From Pontederia crassipes (taxonomy: Eukaryota; Streptophyta; Magnoliopsida; Commelinales; Pontederiaceae): a stretch of DNA of 64,000 nt. A model generated the notes under the pieces. The model was not told the origin of the DNA. It did no database searches and worked only from the letters and a program-made list of their open reading frames with translations. The stretch is taken from contig CM060196.1 of assembly GCA_030549335.1 (NCBI GenBank), positions 10,307,501 through 10,371,500 on the forward strand. Reading direction: 5' to 3'. Made by a program: the position numbers and the translations under genes. Every line of letters starts with the position of its first letter. The first letter of the stretch is position 1. Below, piece after piece: positions 48,793 to 61,357 of this stretch.

Positions 48793-50282
48793 ATACACAC
48801 ATGGCAAATAACTTTATGTCTCTCGCTGTAGCTTGTGGTGCATGGCTCGTGCTCAGGCAGCCATCTTTGTTATCTTTACAACGACGCCACCCCTCCGGAT
48901 GAACCAATTCATGAGAGAATTGGCAGTTTACTTTAGACCAAAGAAATAAGTTACAAGAGAAATTAATGTTTATTAATGTACTGGTCAGCAAACCTTTTCT
49001 TCTTTATGAAGAAGGCACTGCAAAAATAGGTGCATGCATGAATGAATTGATCAAATATGGATGTGTACTACAAGAGAGGGAAGAACTAGAAGAAGGAATT
49101 AATTAAGAGGAAGAGGAGCAAGGAGGTGTAGCCTGTGATTCCATTTTGGCATCCATAGATCTCCTAGCCGTGATTCGATCCACTGACTGCTTGCAGCACA
49201 AGAGTGGAAGCTCAAATCGATTGGATTGTTGTTAATTGTGGTCAAAGAATATACGGAAATAGAATCAAATTAATTGGGCTGTTGGGTGGGTGGTGCTTAA
49301 TTCATCTCATGTATCACAATAAATTCTTTGATTCGGGGTTCGGTCTCATTCATATATATATCAGCGGCGTGTGCTTCTTCTCATCACATACATACATATA
49401 TTATATATAATCTTAATTTTGGGTTCATATTATTCTACTTCAAACTTTCTACAGTCATTCAACCAAATTGATATTGTTTATCCTTGAAATTGCACATAAA
49501 TGTACAATTAGCTACGAGTGCCTTCTCTTGCGCTGAAATTTTATTAAGTGAACTAAGAAGTTCCTACGCAATTACTGAAAAGTTAGAGCTATGTTTAATA
49601 AAATCTTTAAATTAATGTAGGTTGGAGTAAATTAAACGGCATAAACATGAACTCGATCTTGTCCCTAATTCCTCTGAACTAATATGCTTTATTTCCTTAT
49701 AATTTGTAGTGCATGAAAAACAAATACCGAGAACTTGTTTTTTTAAGGCTTTACCAATTTGTCTGATACGATATCTTCCCGTAGCATTTTCCAATAAAAT
49801 AAGTAGTAAAGCTTATCTCTCAAGTCACCCCAAAAGCGTGGCCAAATGTCCGATTTCGCAAGCATATCTACCAAATGGCTCATATATTTTTTTCACATAT
49901 CTTATTCCTACTTTATGTACTGCTCACACGATTATATCATAGACGATGAACGGCGCTAGAGATGGGCACCTAAAGGCAAAACCCTTTGGAACAATGATAT
50001 AAACATTTTCAATGCCGTCATGATCTTTTATCCACACAAACAATCAAGTAGCGCTCCAGATCGCCAGAAAAAAGAATGATGATACCCTCATTATTATTGC
50101 TTATATAATATTAAGTGCATAATTATGCTTCCGGACTAAACTATAATTAACTTCTTGTCCTAATAACGATCTACCAACCAAAAGACATTTTTTGAAGGTT
50201 CTTTACCAGCGTTTCTGGTCCTTAATGAAAATGGGTAATTAGTCTATTGAATTTGCAAAATAGTTTAGATGGTCTTCATAAT
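48793..50282. other. Intergenic DNA between the GH17 gene and the gypsy nest
   Basis: No gene is recognised. Short frames on both strands lack domains. Includes the distal promoter of the GH17 gene. Confidence 0.4.
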
Positions 50283-52028
50283 TTATGCATGCAAAATATA
50301 ACATATCTTACTTTATTATTTTAATTAATTTTTCTATAATCTTATCATGACATGCATCATTTTAAATTATTTTTAGTCATAATTTCATATTATCAATTTT
50401 AATTATTAATGCTTTGAATATTTTAACTAAGGAGGGATTTACTTAATTTTTATAATTATTTTGCAGGCAAGTCGAATTAACGCCGAATGAGATAAGGGGT
50501 AAACGTATCAGATGTTATCTTAAGGAGTAAAAATCGAAAAGAGTTTGAAGTGTCACGGCTGAAGATTTATCATTATAGCTTGAAATCATTGGACGACATA
50601 GGGATGAAAGAATGATTTTTACCTCCAAGCGAGAAGTTATCATGTTGGGCGTAAAATTGAGGTTATCACCTTAATTGGATAAATCATACGTCATCCTCTT
50701 TCGTGGTTAAATAAATGCAACTTGATTTTATGGGCATAACATGAAGTAATCCATGCATACATGGCCGAAACTTATTGGTCAACAATACGTAATTTTGGAC
50801 CTAATGATTGAAGGAACTTATCATTTTGGCTGAGATTAGAAGAAGAGAGTAAAGATAAGAAGAGTTTATTATTTTGAGCGTAATGATTAGAAGAAGTTAT
50901 CATTTTGGCCGAGATCCAGAGACACCGTGCTCAACTTTTATCCAGTGAATTTAAATCCAGCCGTACGATTTACGGCCGTAATCAACGTTAAAACTCCTTC
51001 GCACCTATAAATAGAGAACGAAATCATTAATCTAATTTGTGCTTTGAAGTGTGATTTTCTTCTACGGTGAGCCTTGAGCTCTACAAACTACGACCAAGAG
51101 AAGAGAGGTGCGACAGTTGAAAGTTAGATCACGACTCTGATCAAGTCCGAGATGCTACCGATTGTCTACCCAGATTTGAGATCTCTGCTTTTGCCTTGGT
51201 GTAATTCTTACAATTTTCATCATTTGCATTTTGTTATCTCTCTAGAATTTTTAGGATGAATTCTATGTTTTTATATTTTATATGTTAAGAGATTATTAAT
51301 TGAAGAAAAATGATTTGAATCCTATTTTATTTGTTTTTAATCTTTTTTGATAAGTTATTAATTATGCTTAATGCTTTTATGTTAGTTACTTTAATTTCTG
51401 AATTAGGCTATATCAATTTGTGGAGTGTTTAATTTCATAATTCATGATGCTAATTTTAATTGATTTTATATGTAGTTAATAATTGACATAAATTTGATAA
51501 CTATTATGTAGAGAATCAAGTTTGTGTAGTCTGTTAATCTATAACAGTTTGTGGAGTGATTAATAGTCTAGAAAATCCAACTTAATGCATCTTAATTTTA
51601 ATATGATTTGATGGATGTCAGTTGTGGAGACTTTAATTTTTATTAAATTAAGATAGTTCTATATGAGGGATGCCAATTGTGAAGGTGGCAAGTTAATCAT
51701 GTAGATTACTATTTTAGAAAAACTCTAATCCATCTTTAAAGATTAAATTTATCTTTTATGGTTCAAATATTTATCACGATCTATTTTCATCCTAAGGCTT
51801 AATTTCAACACTATTATCTTATCTTATTTTCATTATATTATTTTTATAATTACAAAACATATTTTTAAAAATCCATGTTTTTCCTCTCTTATTAATTTAT
51901 AAAATTAGATATTGAATTAATAATATTCCTCGTAGGTTCGACACTCTTATTCCTAATTTTTATATTACTTGAGCGACTAGTACACTTGCTAGCGATTTTT
52001 TGCTACATCATTTTACACATCAAGTTTT

Positions 52029-52042
52029 TGACGCCGTTGTCG
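52029..52042 (+). other. Primer-binding site of the older gypsy element
   Basis: TGACGCCGTTGTCG has one or two mismatches to the TGGCGCCGTTGCCG site shared by plant elements primed with tRNA-Asp. It follows the LTR end by six bases. Confidence 0.7.
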
Positions 52043-53857
52043 AGAATATTTTATTAATTGATTTCTAATTTTTATAAATCATTAGGAGATGTAAATAAAA
52101 TATGTAAATTGTAATTCCTAAATATGTATTATTGTACTATTTGTGTAAATAATCTAACATCTTTCTTCTTGCAAATAAAGAGTTCACGACATTATCAATT
52201 GATTTTGGATTAATTTTTGTTGACTTTTGGTCGTGATTAATTTTCGTCACCTTTATTGGAAATATTATCGGATGATTTGCGCTTCTTGATTTTTGAGTTC
52301 TTTATGTTTTGCGGCCGACGCATTTTTTATTTTCTGAACCTTGTTTTACGCCACGATTGATGCATACAATGTTGATTTGACCTTGTTTCAGCCAGTTTAT
52401 ATGTGGTTTATGTTTTACGCCCTATTTGGATCACGTTTCGACTTAATTCGCATTGGTTAATGTCCGATTTACGCCCGGTATGACTTTTATTCTTTCTCGG
52501 CTGCAATGATTAATTTGTCGCCTTCTTTTATACGTAAGAGTTGGAGTAATACATGACTTTCAAGTTTCATTCAATTTTTATTTCTGTTGAAACCTTAATA
52601 GTTTTTTGTTTGGTGGCCAAGTTGTCGACACCATTTTGGTTCTTTATACCTAGGGTTTTGTTTGCAGAGATTTAATTATTTTTTATGCCCGTGAGTCGAT
52701 TTAATTATGTTCGGCCGTGATGATAATTTTTTAGTATTTGTCGCCATTTTAATCTCGTGTTTTGGTTCGACCCCCAATCATCTATAGAGTTTTATACTAT
52801 GCCTTATCGAGTTTTATTATTATCCGACCGTTAAAAAATTGAATATAATTATTTTCGGATGTGGTTTGATGACTCAATCGTTTGGAAATTTTACATCTCC
52901 AATCTCAAAGTGTTTTCTAAAGCATTTGGACAAGTAACTTGCGATTAAATTTTTTAAACATTTCGATGTAATTTTTTACTTTGGGATTATTGAACTTATA
53001 TCTTTTTGTCGAATTTCGGCCAGAATTTATTACGATATTTTCTCTTATTCCGATTTGCATGGAATTTAATTTCAGTCAAACGATTCATATTGAATTCTTT
53101 CATGTTTTTGACTCATTTTGTATATCATGAAATCGGTCATTGCCAACAAGTTAAATCTTTACTGATTACTTGTGATTTTTTTTATTTGCATGTATTTTAT
53201 TATGTATTTTATATTTTATTTCTGACAATTAGTTGTTGCAGGTACAATTGAAAATTTAATCACAACTAATCTTGGAATCTTCTGATAATTCCAGACATCG
53301 CAACAGGAGTTCAAATCCACTTTTAAAATTTGATCTTGAAATTGAAAGAATTGCTCGTCGATTAAGAAAGAATATTAGAAAGATGACTGAACAAGCACAC
53401 AACAATCAGAGACAGGAGCAACAACATGAACTAGTTCCGCCACGAAACAATTGTCGTGAAGAAAAGCTTTCAATGAGAGAATATGTATCGACCAGATACA
53501 GTGACCGAGAATCATGCATAGTACTGCGATATATTAATGCAAATAATTTTGAGTTCAATCCGACAATCGTGAGGATGATACAAGCATCTAAATTTGGATG
53601 AGGATTTCATGAAGATCCTCATGATCACCTTGATAAATTTCTTGCTACTTTAAGCATCTTTAGAAATAATAATATTTCTTCTGAAGTTATTCGTCTATTA
53701 TTATTTTCTCAATCTTTACGTGACAAAGCTTCTGGTTTAAAACTTTGCCTGCAGGATCGGTTCATTCATGGTTGGAGCTGGTAGAAAAGTTTGCTGAAAA
53801 ATATTGTCCGCCATAAAAAGCAGGCAAGTATCGAAGAGAACTAAAGGTATTTGTTCA

Positions 53858-56694
53858 TGTCACACCCAACTTGGTGACTAAGTTCTAATCTCAATTATCA
53901 TACTCTTAGCTATGTTTAGCAATTTCAAAAATGAAATCGACGAAACCTCCTCATTTACTTATCTTATGTTATTTGTCAATACATATAAAAGACACATATA
54001 ATCATCAAAGTTTAATAAAAAGCTATAAGATAGGACATTCACATATTGTCATTATATAATTTTTTTTCACAAACCATCTCACATATAACCCCACAGGATC
54101 AAGTCTTATACAACCTTACAAAAAATTTCTCACAAACTTAATTACAACATTTAAGACTATCAATTACATATGTATGCTTCAAAAAAAAAAAACAAAAGTG
54201 AAGGGGGATTAAAGTGCTCCAGCGGCTCGACCTCTTCTATATGCAGCAAAAATAAGCTCCGAGTCGACTCAACTCGAGAACTTACGAGTATCTAAAAAAC
54301 ATTTAAAATGGATTTTGTGAGCAACAATCATTTGCTCAGTGAGTGGAATAAAAGTACAACATAGGGGAACAATACGAGTGCATATAGCATATAACATTTA
54401 AATAACCACATTTCTTTCATATGAGAAAACATTTAAAGTATAGCACATATAACATAACTTGTCAAATCATATGAACTTTCACATAAGTAAAAGTAACTCG
54501 AGATATCATAATTTTCATATTTAAACTCCACACATGTGTCATTGCGCATACTCATCATGGGTCAATATGTGTCCCTCTATGATCATGTGCCATACAGTTA
54601 AGCAGAGCTTCATAATCAAGAGTCACAAATAGCAGAGCAAATCATGGGTCAATACGTATCCCTCTATGATTGTGTGTCATACAGCTAAGCAGAGCTTCAC
54701 AATCAAGAGTCTCAGATACACAGAGCAAATAATGGGTCAATACGTATCTCAATCATGATTGTGTGCCACACAATCATGATTCTCATATACGCGAGCATAT
54801 CATGAGTCAATACGTGCACGCAGAGCAGCCCCCAAAAGACAAAGACATCTGATATACGCCCCAAAGACTTCATGTATGTCGAATGCGGTCCCAAAGACCT
54901 TTTTCAAACAGCATGGCTAATGAACACATGGAGTTTAACAATATCAAAATACACATGTCATAATCTCATATCATTATCAAATAAGACTTATTTTCACTTC
55001 ACAAGCATTGTTCCCTAAAAACATTTTTGTATAAGACATTACTCCATCTCATATGAAATCCTTGAAACATATCATAAATACTTTTCATAGTGCAAGATAT
55101 GTTTCAATAATAACAATAATAATCTTTGCTTGAGGTAATACCATAAATAAAAGAATTAACATATAATATTTTGCTATGTTGTAAATTTACCCACTCACCT
55201 TGTACTTTATCACTTCAAGGAGGTTTATTAGATTTCCTCATTTTCACTTGCAACTTGAGGTGTTCCTATAAATAATAGTGTCTTCTTACTTTTCAATCAC
55301 CAATAAGGTAATATGCAATGCATGCTCATGATATATGAATGCTTATGTACCCTAAAATGCATATAACCTCCTCTAATACCAATTTTTTACTTTAGACATT
55401 TATATTCATAAGCTATTCCACACTTAGAACTTTTTAATTCCCCAAAGCTTAACTATGTGTTATTTCAAAATTTCAGACTGAGTGTCTGTCAATAAATTAT
55501 TCATAACTTCTTAACTACATAGGTAAATCTTATGATTCTTGATTAATTATAAATTAGACATACTAAGATTTTCAACCCCCAAATATCATTAACAAATTCC
55601 AAGTGAGTAAGTTAGGACATCCTAAGCAATCTGACCTAGGGTTTGTGCCCCGGCAGACTGTGTGTCATTGAAATATTGATTTATATATTTCTTCATACTT
55701 GTCCATTTAACTAGCACATGATTTTCATGAAAACTAGACTTCATTAGTATTTTGTCATAAATATTATAGAATTTAACTCGCTATATAGACTGATAACAAA
55801 AATAGTTAATTCGGATCACAATATGTCAATGTCCTAGAATCTGACAGAAGCATCACTATGAAACGAAAAATTCATTTCTCCCAAAATACAAGTTCAATTA
55901 GGATGATTCTACATCATACCGAACCATTGGAATGTCTATCTAAGCATATTAAAATTTCAAATCCTAATTCACTCTATTCTAGCCATGCCTTAATTTACAA
56001 ATGGAATTTGTATCAGACTCGGGACAGGATGAGTGACTTGCGAAGGTAAGTTCCTAGCTTCCTTTATGAAACTCTTTTTTAGCTGATTCCAGAGGCCATA
56101 GAAAGCTAACTTCGAATGGATGAACCATACAAAATTTCATAATTTATGGTTCGTTTATCACCAAGTAATGATTCTCTCAATCAGAAGAATAATTTTCGAA
56201 TCAAAACTCACCTGGAACAACCGATGTTCCCGATTTTCCCCAGGTCGGTTCGCTCGATTCTTCCTCTGGTAATGTTTCTACAATGAAAATATAATGTTAA
56301 GTGGCTTATATATGTTTTTTAGATTTTTCTGAGGTCTTATGGCAGTTTGAAAAAATATCGCTTTGAGCATCTCTCACCTGTCTCCTTTAGCTGCTTGGAA
56401 CTTAAGTGATGGTCAATCATATTTTTTGTCATAACTAAGTGTCTTAACCCTAATTAAGCTTACTTAATCCTATTTAAATATATAAATTATAATATTTAGA
56501 AATTTTATGATTTATTCCTAATAATCCTATATAATTACTTTGTAAAGTTTATCGATAATTAAGTAATCATTATGCATTAATTGAAATATTAATTACTATA
56601 TACAAATATCACTAAATGGACATCCAAACTAACTTAGTATGTTACTTAAATGCATGATTATGCAAAATGATGTTTCTAGGGCACGTCCATGACA
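53858..56694. mobile_element. Solo LTR of a gypsy-type element (2.8 kb)
   Basis: Begins TGTCACACCC and ends CCATGACA, flanked by a perfect 5-base duplication GTTCA (53853-53857 and 56695-56699). There is no second LTR, primer-binding site or coding domain inside, so LTR-LTR recombination most likely removed the rest. Removing it together with one GTTCA rejoins the surrounding gag frame. Large LTRs starting TGTCACACCC are common in plant chromoviruses, but the lineage is not proven. Confidence 0.85.
54556..54830. repeat. Tandem repeat of about 87 bases inside the solo LTR
   Basis: Four units start at about 54556, 54643, 54731 and 54801 with CATGGGTCAATAYGT or a near variant, usually followed by a CTATGAT word and AGCAGAGC. 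The first two periods are 87-88 bases and the last copy is shortened. Such arrays are common in LTR U3 regions. Confidence 0.8.
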
Positions 56695-57288
56695 GTTCAA
56701 GACGATGATGAGACATTATATGAGGCCTAGAAACGATATAAGGAACTGTTAGCCAGAGTTCCTGATAATAAGGTGACAAGCGATGGATGATTTCTATTAT
56801 GAATTGCGAGTTGCAGATCAAGATAAGCTTGACCAATCAGCAGAAAGAATAGTGCTGGGATCTAAACGCCCTAATGAGATACATGATATTATTAAAGCTA
56901 TAGCCGCCAAGTCAAGCTAAGAAAGGAGACCACCTCGCCGAACTCATGATGTAAATGCTGCACAAGGAGTACAATCTTCTGAAGTAGTGGCTCAGTTGGA
57001 GTCACTTAATCAAAGATTCGAGCAAATGATATCACTAATGAAAAATTCAAAGCAATTATTGCCCTACATGTAACACTTCAGATTCAAATCAAATTGAAAA
57101 TGCTATCTTAACCCATTTTTCAAGAGCAATGATTATGATTGGAGACACAATCCGAAGTTTGCCTATAATCAGAATCAAGGCCAACCTTTTGGTCCACCAA
57201 AAGACTATATACCGAAAAGGCAACTTGACGCTCTCCAATATCAATCATCAAATCACATGCAGGAGATTATGGCAAAGATCATAGACAC

Positions 57289-58592
57289 TAATGCACGTAA
57301 AATCATGCATTAGCTTAGGCCATTTGATTAGCATTTTAAAATATTTTTTATGTTTAGAAAAGGGAGAGTTTTGATTTATTTTCATATAATTTCATTTAAA
57401 TTTGATTTCTAGATTATTCATAGCAGGATATGAGAAAACGTCGAAATCAAAACAACAAAATGCCTAAAATAGCTCAGAAGACTGTCACGGCCGTGACAGT
57501 TCGTCATGGCCGTGACGGGAAGATTCTGCAAGTAGAAATTTGGCTAAGTTACTGTTACAGCCATGACAAAAATCTGTCATGACTGTGACAGAGAGATTTC
57601 TAGCAAAAAAATTGGCTAAGTATTTTTCAGCCTTGGCAGCCTTCTGTCACGGTCGTGTAGGCAGTTTAAAGCTGTTTTTATCCACATTTTTTTATAAGAT
57701 TTCGGGTTATTGAGTCATGCTACGGGAAAAACTATTTAAGGAGACCCCAAATCAATTAGAAGAATATCTTTGGAGGGCAGAAATCACAGGTTGAAGGCTT
57801 GGTGAAAGAGATCCAGATGCAACAACGAAGTTCTGCCGAAAACTTGAGAGAGGACGGTAGAAATAGGAGTAGTTCCTCTTATTCTCTATCATTTTCTTGA
57901 AACATTATTTAGATTGATGTACTCTAGGTTTATGGAGTAGCTCTTTAGCATTTTCTTAATTGAACTCTATTCTTTATGAATTCTTCGTACGATTAGTTGA
58001 TGGATCAATGACATGTTTGATAATTTTATTAATTATTACCTAAGATTTATTCTTTTAAATCTTTTTATTATTTGAAAATAAGTTTTTAGATTCTCTAGAG
58101 TTTTTCTCTATTTTTTCTCTTACATGCCACTTTTGGGGAAATCGCAAGAGAGCCAATTGTGTTATTGTTAAGGTGACTTGAGAAAACCATTAACTTTATA
58201 TTCCAGTTGAGTGCATTTTGAGATTGAATAAATTAGATTAAAAATCGAGAGGGTTAATCTCTTTTGTTGATTTCAAAATAGAATTTAAAGTCTGAAATAT
58301 TGGTTAAATCAATTTGGAAATTTTACTTTAAAATACGTACATGAGTAGTGGTATTAATTAAGATAAATCATATTCATCAATTCTATACTTTTAAACCCCA
58401 TTGATCATAACTCTATATTTATATTATTTACTCTTCTTATTTTTACAAAACACAAAGTTATTATTTTTTTCTCAATTTATAAGTAAGAGAAGTTATTAAT
58501 TATTTTTTGTCCTCGTGAAAACGATACTTTATACTCATCGTTTTATTACTTGAACGATTAGTGCACTTGCTAGTGTTTCTAAGTCCACATCA
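57289..58592 (+). repeat. 5' LTR of the younger gypsy element (about 1.3 kb)
   Basis: Starts TAATGCACG (the 3' copy has the canonical TGATGCATG) and ends TCCACATCA. The region 57480-57660 holds several decayed copies of a palindrome CTGTCACGGCCGTGACAG. Confidence 0.88.
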
Positions 58593-58598
58593 AGTTTT

Positions 58599-58614
58599 TG
58601 GCGCCGTTGTCGGA
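58599..58614 (+). other. Primer-binding site of the younger gypsy element
   Basis: TGGCGCCGTTGTCGG follows the 5' LTR by six bases and matches the tRNA-Asp-type site of Athila/Tat elements almost exactly. Confidence 0.8.
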
Positions 58615-58715
58615 GACTTGTTAATAATTAATTTCTTATCTTACTTATTAATTTGAGAATTATTACCATTCATTTGTATTGGTGTGGTTGCAGGAATTGA
58701 AAAGTTCATAATCCA

Positions 58716-60110
58716 CACATCCTGGAGGATTCTAGCACTAGTGCCTTGGGACATAGGCATAATACACGAAGTTCAGGCGAATCACTAGTGTTTGATCCTG
58801 AAATAGAGAGAACTGCCAGAAGAGTGAAGAAGAAAATTTTTACTATCGTTGAGATGGCAGATCAACAAAGGCAGATTGAGAACTAATTACCACCACCTCC
58901 ACCCGTGTATAGAACTATGAAAGATTCCACCATGGAACCAATGCTTGATGAAAGAGGGAGTATTACACTTCCAGAAATTGGTGCTAACAATTTTCAAATC
59001 CAGCAGGGAACATTTCAAATGATATCAAACACACAATTTGAAGGAGATAGATATGAAGATCCATTCGGCCACATTACGAAATTTGTCCAATTATGTTCAA
59101 CTTTCAAATTTCAGGGAGTAATAGATGATGATGCATAAAGCTTATACTTGAAAGGAAAAGCTTATACTTGGATCACTACATTGCCGACATGAACCAAACA
59201 AATTGGGAAGAAATGCGTCAAGCATTTATTAACATGTCCACCACAAAAAACTGCTAGATGCTTATCTGAAGTTTCTTCTTTTTACCAACAGGATACAGAG
59301 TCTATGCATGAATCTTGTGATATGTTCAAGGATTTCATCAGTAAAGTTTCAAATCATAATATCCCTCTTACCAACAAATCCAATACATTTACAATGGAGC
59401 CTCAGTAGAGATAAAGGACAAGATCGACACCGCTGCTAGAGGAACCATTGCTGATAGATCCCCTGAAGATCTTTATAAGTTATTCGACAATCTTGCCTTG
59501 AACAGTTGGCAAAACTCAAAGGCAAAGAAGGCTGGACTTTATCAAGTTGATAAGGCTACCCACATTCAAGCCCAGTTAGATGCCTTAGCAAAGAAAATAA
59601 ATCTGTTGATGACTCAAAGATCTATCAATAAGGTTTCGAACATCATATGTGACATGTGTGGAGGGGGACATCCTAATCATGAATGCCAAGCATGTATAAA
59701 TTTTAATTAGCAAAATTTTGAGGATGCTAACTTTGTTTCTAATAATGCTTTCAGGAACAATGTTGAAGAAAATGCTTACAACAGTGGGCTAAGGACACCT
59801 CCTAATTACTCTTGGGTGAATAATAGGAGTTCAGCACATCCCCTGCTTATCAACCTTATACCGAACCAAAAAGTGATATGGAAAATGTCTTATCAAAGTT
59901 CATCCTCACTGTGGAGACCAAGTTTACTAATTAAGATGCATCAAGCAGAAACTTAAAAACACAGATCGAACAATTGGTGAGCATGGTATCTGAAAGACAG
60001 ACTGGGAGCTTGCCTAGTAATACAGAGAAAAATCCAAGAGAGCAAGCGAAATCAATCACCTTAATAAGTGGCCACTCGGTGCCCCTATTAGACCCTTGAA
60101 GGCGACAATG
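58716..60110 (+). pseudogene. gag of the younger gypsy element, with stops
   Basis: The order matches plant gypsy gag: an N-terminal basic region (RIERTARRVKK near 58810), a Pro-rich stretch, and the capsid-like region (FEGDRYEDPFGHITKFVQLC, then a TDD-like IDDDA). Next come a frame disturbance, FYQQDTESMHES, and a zinc-knuckle-like CDMCGGGHPNHEC near 59650. It closes with GSLPSNTEKNPREQ. At least four stops and two frame changes break it, so this copy makes no full gag. No protease follows GSLPSN...; a short tail passes into GTCAAGCTAACGACTATAAC. Confidence 0.75.
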
Positions 60111-61345
60111 CTGAAAGTCAAGCTAACGACTATAACTTAGAACTACACTGCCTAAACCCTTTTCTCTTTATTTTTTTTTAGTTTCTTAATTGTGGAGTAG
60201 ATTTTATATTAACTTAGTTATGCTCATGTTCAAGAAAAACTTCGATTACGACTGCTTTCGCGACCGTTCGCAAGACCTGAAGGATATTCATTTTGTCTTG
60301 GTCACGATAAAGACCAGGCCTTATCATATTTCTGCGTATAATGCAGACCTAGATCATAGAGTTGGCCTCAGAACACCCTTCTCGCTATCGCCACCTCCAG
60401 AAGACTAAGCCTTGGTCGTTTCTTCTCCTTTACATTTTCCCACTTATGTATTTTTCTTCTTTCAGTTGTTCAATCTTGGGGGTATTAGAGACTTAGTGTT
60501 GTTTCATTTGCATGGCATGTCTAATTTAAACATTTTGAGTCTATCATCTTATTTTGTTTGGCATGCATCTAATTATGACATCTCATTTCTCTTTGTTTAC
60601 TATTTTATTGTCTTTAAGTTTATTTTCATAACATCGCTTAATCTATGAAATTCAATTACTGTTTCTTTTTATCGGGTATCACCAGAGTATTGGGATTTGG
60701 ATTGAGTTTGTTGCTAAGTAGAAGGACTAGCTTTTAAATAATGAATTTCTCTATTATTTACTATGATATTAGTCTTGACTATAATTGCATCTTTATTGAA
60801 AGCATTAAGTCTTTTTGGAACTCATAATTATGCTAATTAATTTTATTGTTAAAGTGAATGAAAAGAAGGCTAGTTGAGCCCCAACGACTAAATGAAAAGT
60901 ATAAAGTATCCTCTGAAACCTTGGTGTGTCCGGGTAATTAGATCCGTAAGGAATTCTTGCCTGGCGACCTAAGGGCATTTGCTCTGGGATCCGTTGATCG
61001 AAAGCTCGTTACGTGACCACTTTGTGCAATATGGAGTATTACTAAATTCTTAAGTGAAAAGAAAAAAATTCATAATGCTGAAATCTGAAATGATGATAGT
61101 ATGAAAATAAGCTCCTTAAAGAATTGTGGTTCAATATTGATACTCTTATGAGATTGACTAATATTATTTGTAGATGTGCAGGAAAGATATGTTTGAATGT
61201 TAAGAATTCTGCAAGGTTGGGTATTGATTAAGAATAGATACTCTAGTGATGATCGTGTAAAAGAACAGTAGGAGAAAAGTATTAGTTTTGTGATGGAGCA
61301 CTGTGCCTTATCAGAAATTTGCTTGAGGACAAACAAAATATTAAG
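60111..61345 (+). other. 3' internal region of the younger gypsy element
   Basis: Noncoding DNA between gag and the polypurine tract. A 72-codon frame at 60190-60408 has no domain I recognise. A 12-base CTTGGGGGTATT at 60475-60486 is identical to the polypurine tract core at 61346-61357. It might act as a second plus-strand primer or be a relic. Confidence 0.5.
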
Positions 61346-61357
61346 CTTGGGGGTATT
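61346..61357 (+). other. Polypurine tract of the younger gypsy element
   Basis: CTTGGGGGTATT ends directly before the TG of the 3' LTR, the normal position for plus-strand priming. Confidence 0.75.

Larger units (their letters stand above)
53272..57283 (+). pseudogene. gag of the older gypsy element, interrupted
   Basis: The N-terminal part (53272-53601, 109 codons) is basic and Gln-rich, with FDLEIERIARRLRKN. It ends at a TGA where the frame clearly continues (HEDPHDHLDKFLA, LLLFSQSLRDKASGL), as in plant gypsy gag. At 53857 a solo LTR intervenes. After 56699 the same frame resumes with DDDETLYEA, a stop, then KRYKELLARVPD. Further gag-like sequence runs to 57283, where the younger element intervenes, and a short rest follows at 62728-62890. 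Several in-frame stops make it non-functional. The gag identity rests on the conserved word order, not on a search. Confidence 0.75.
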
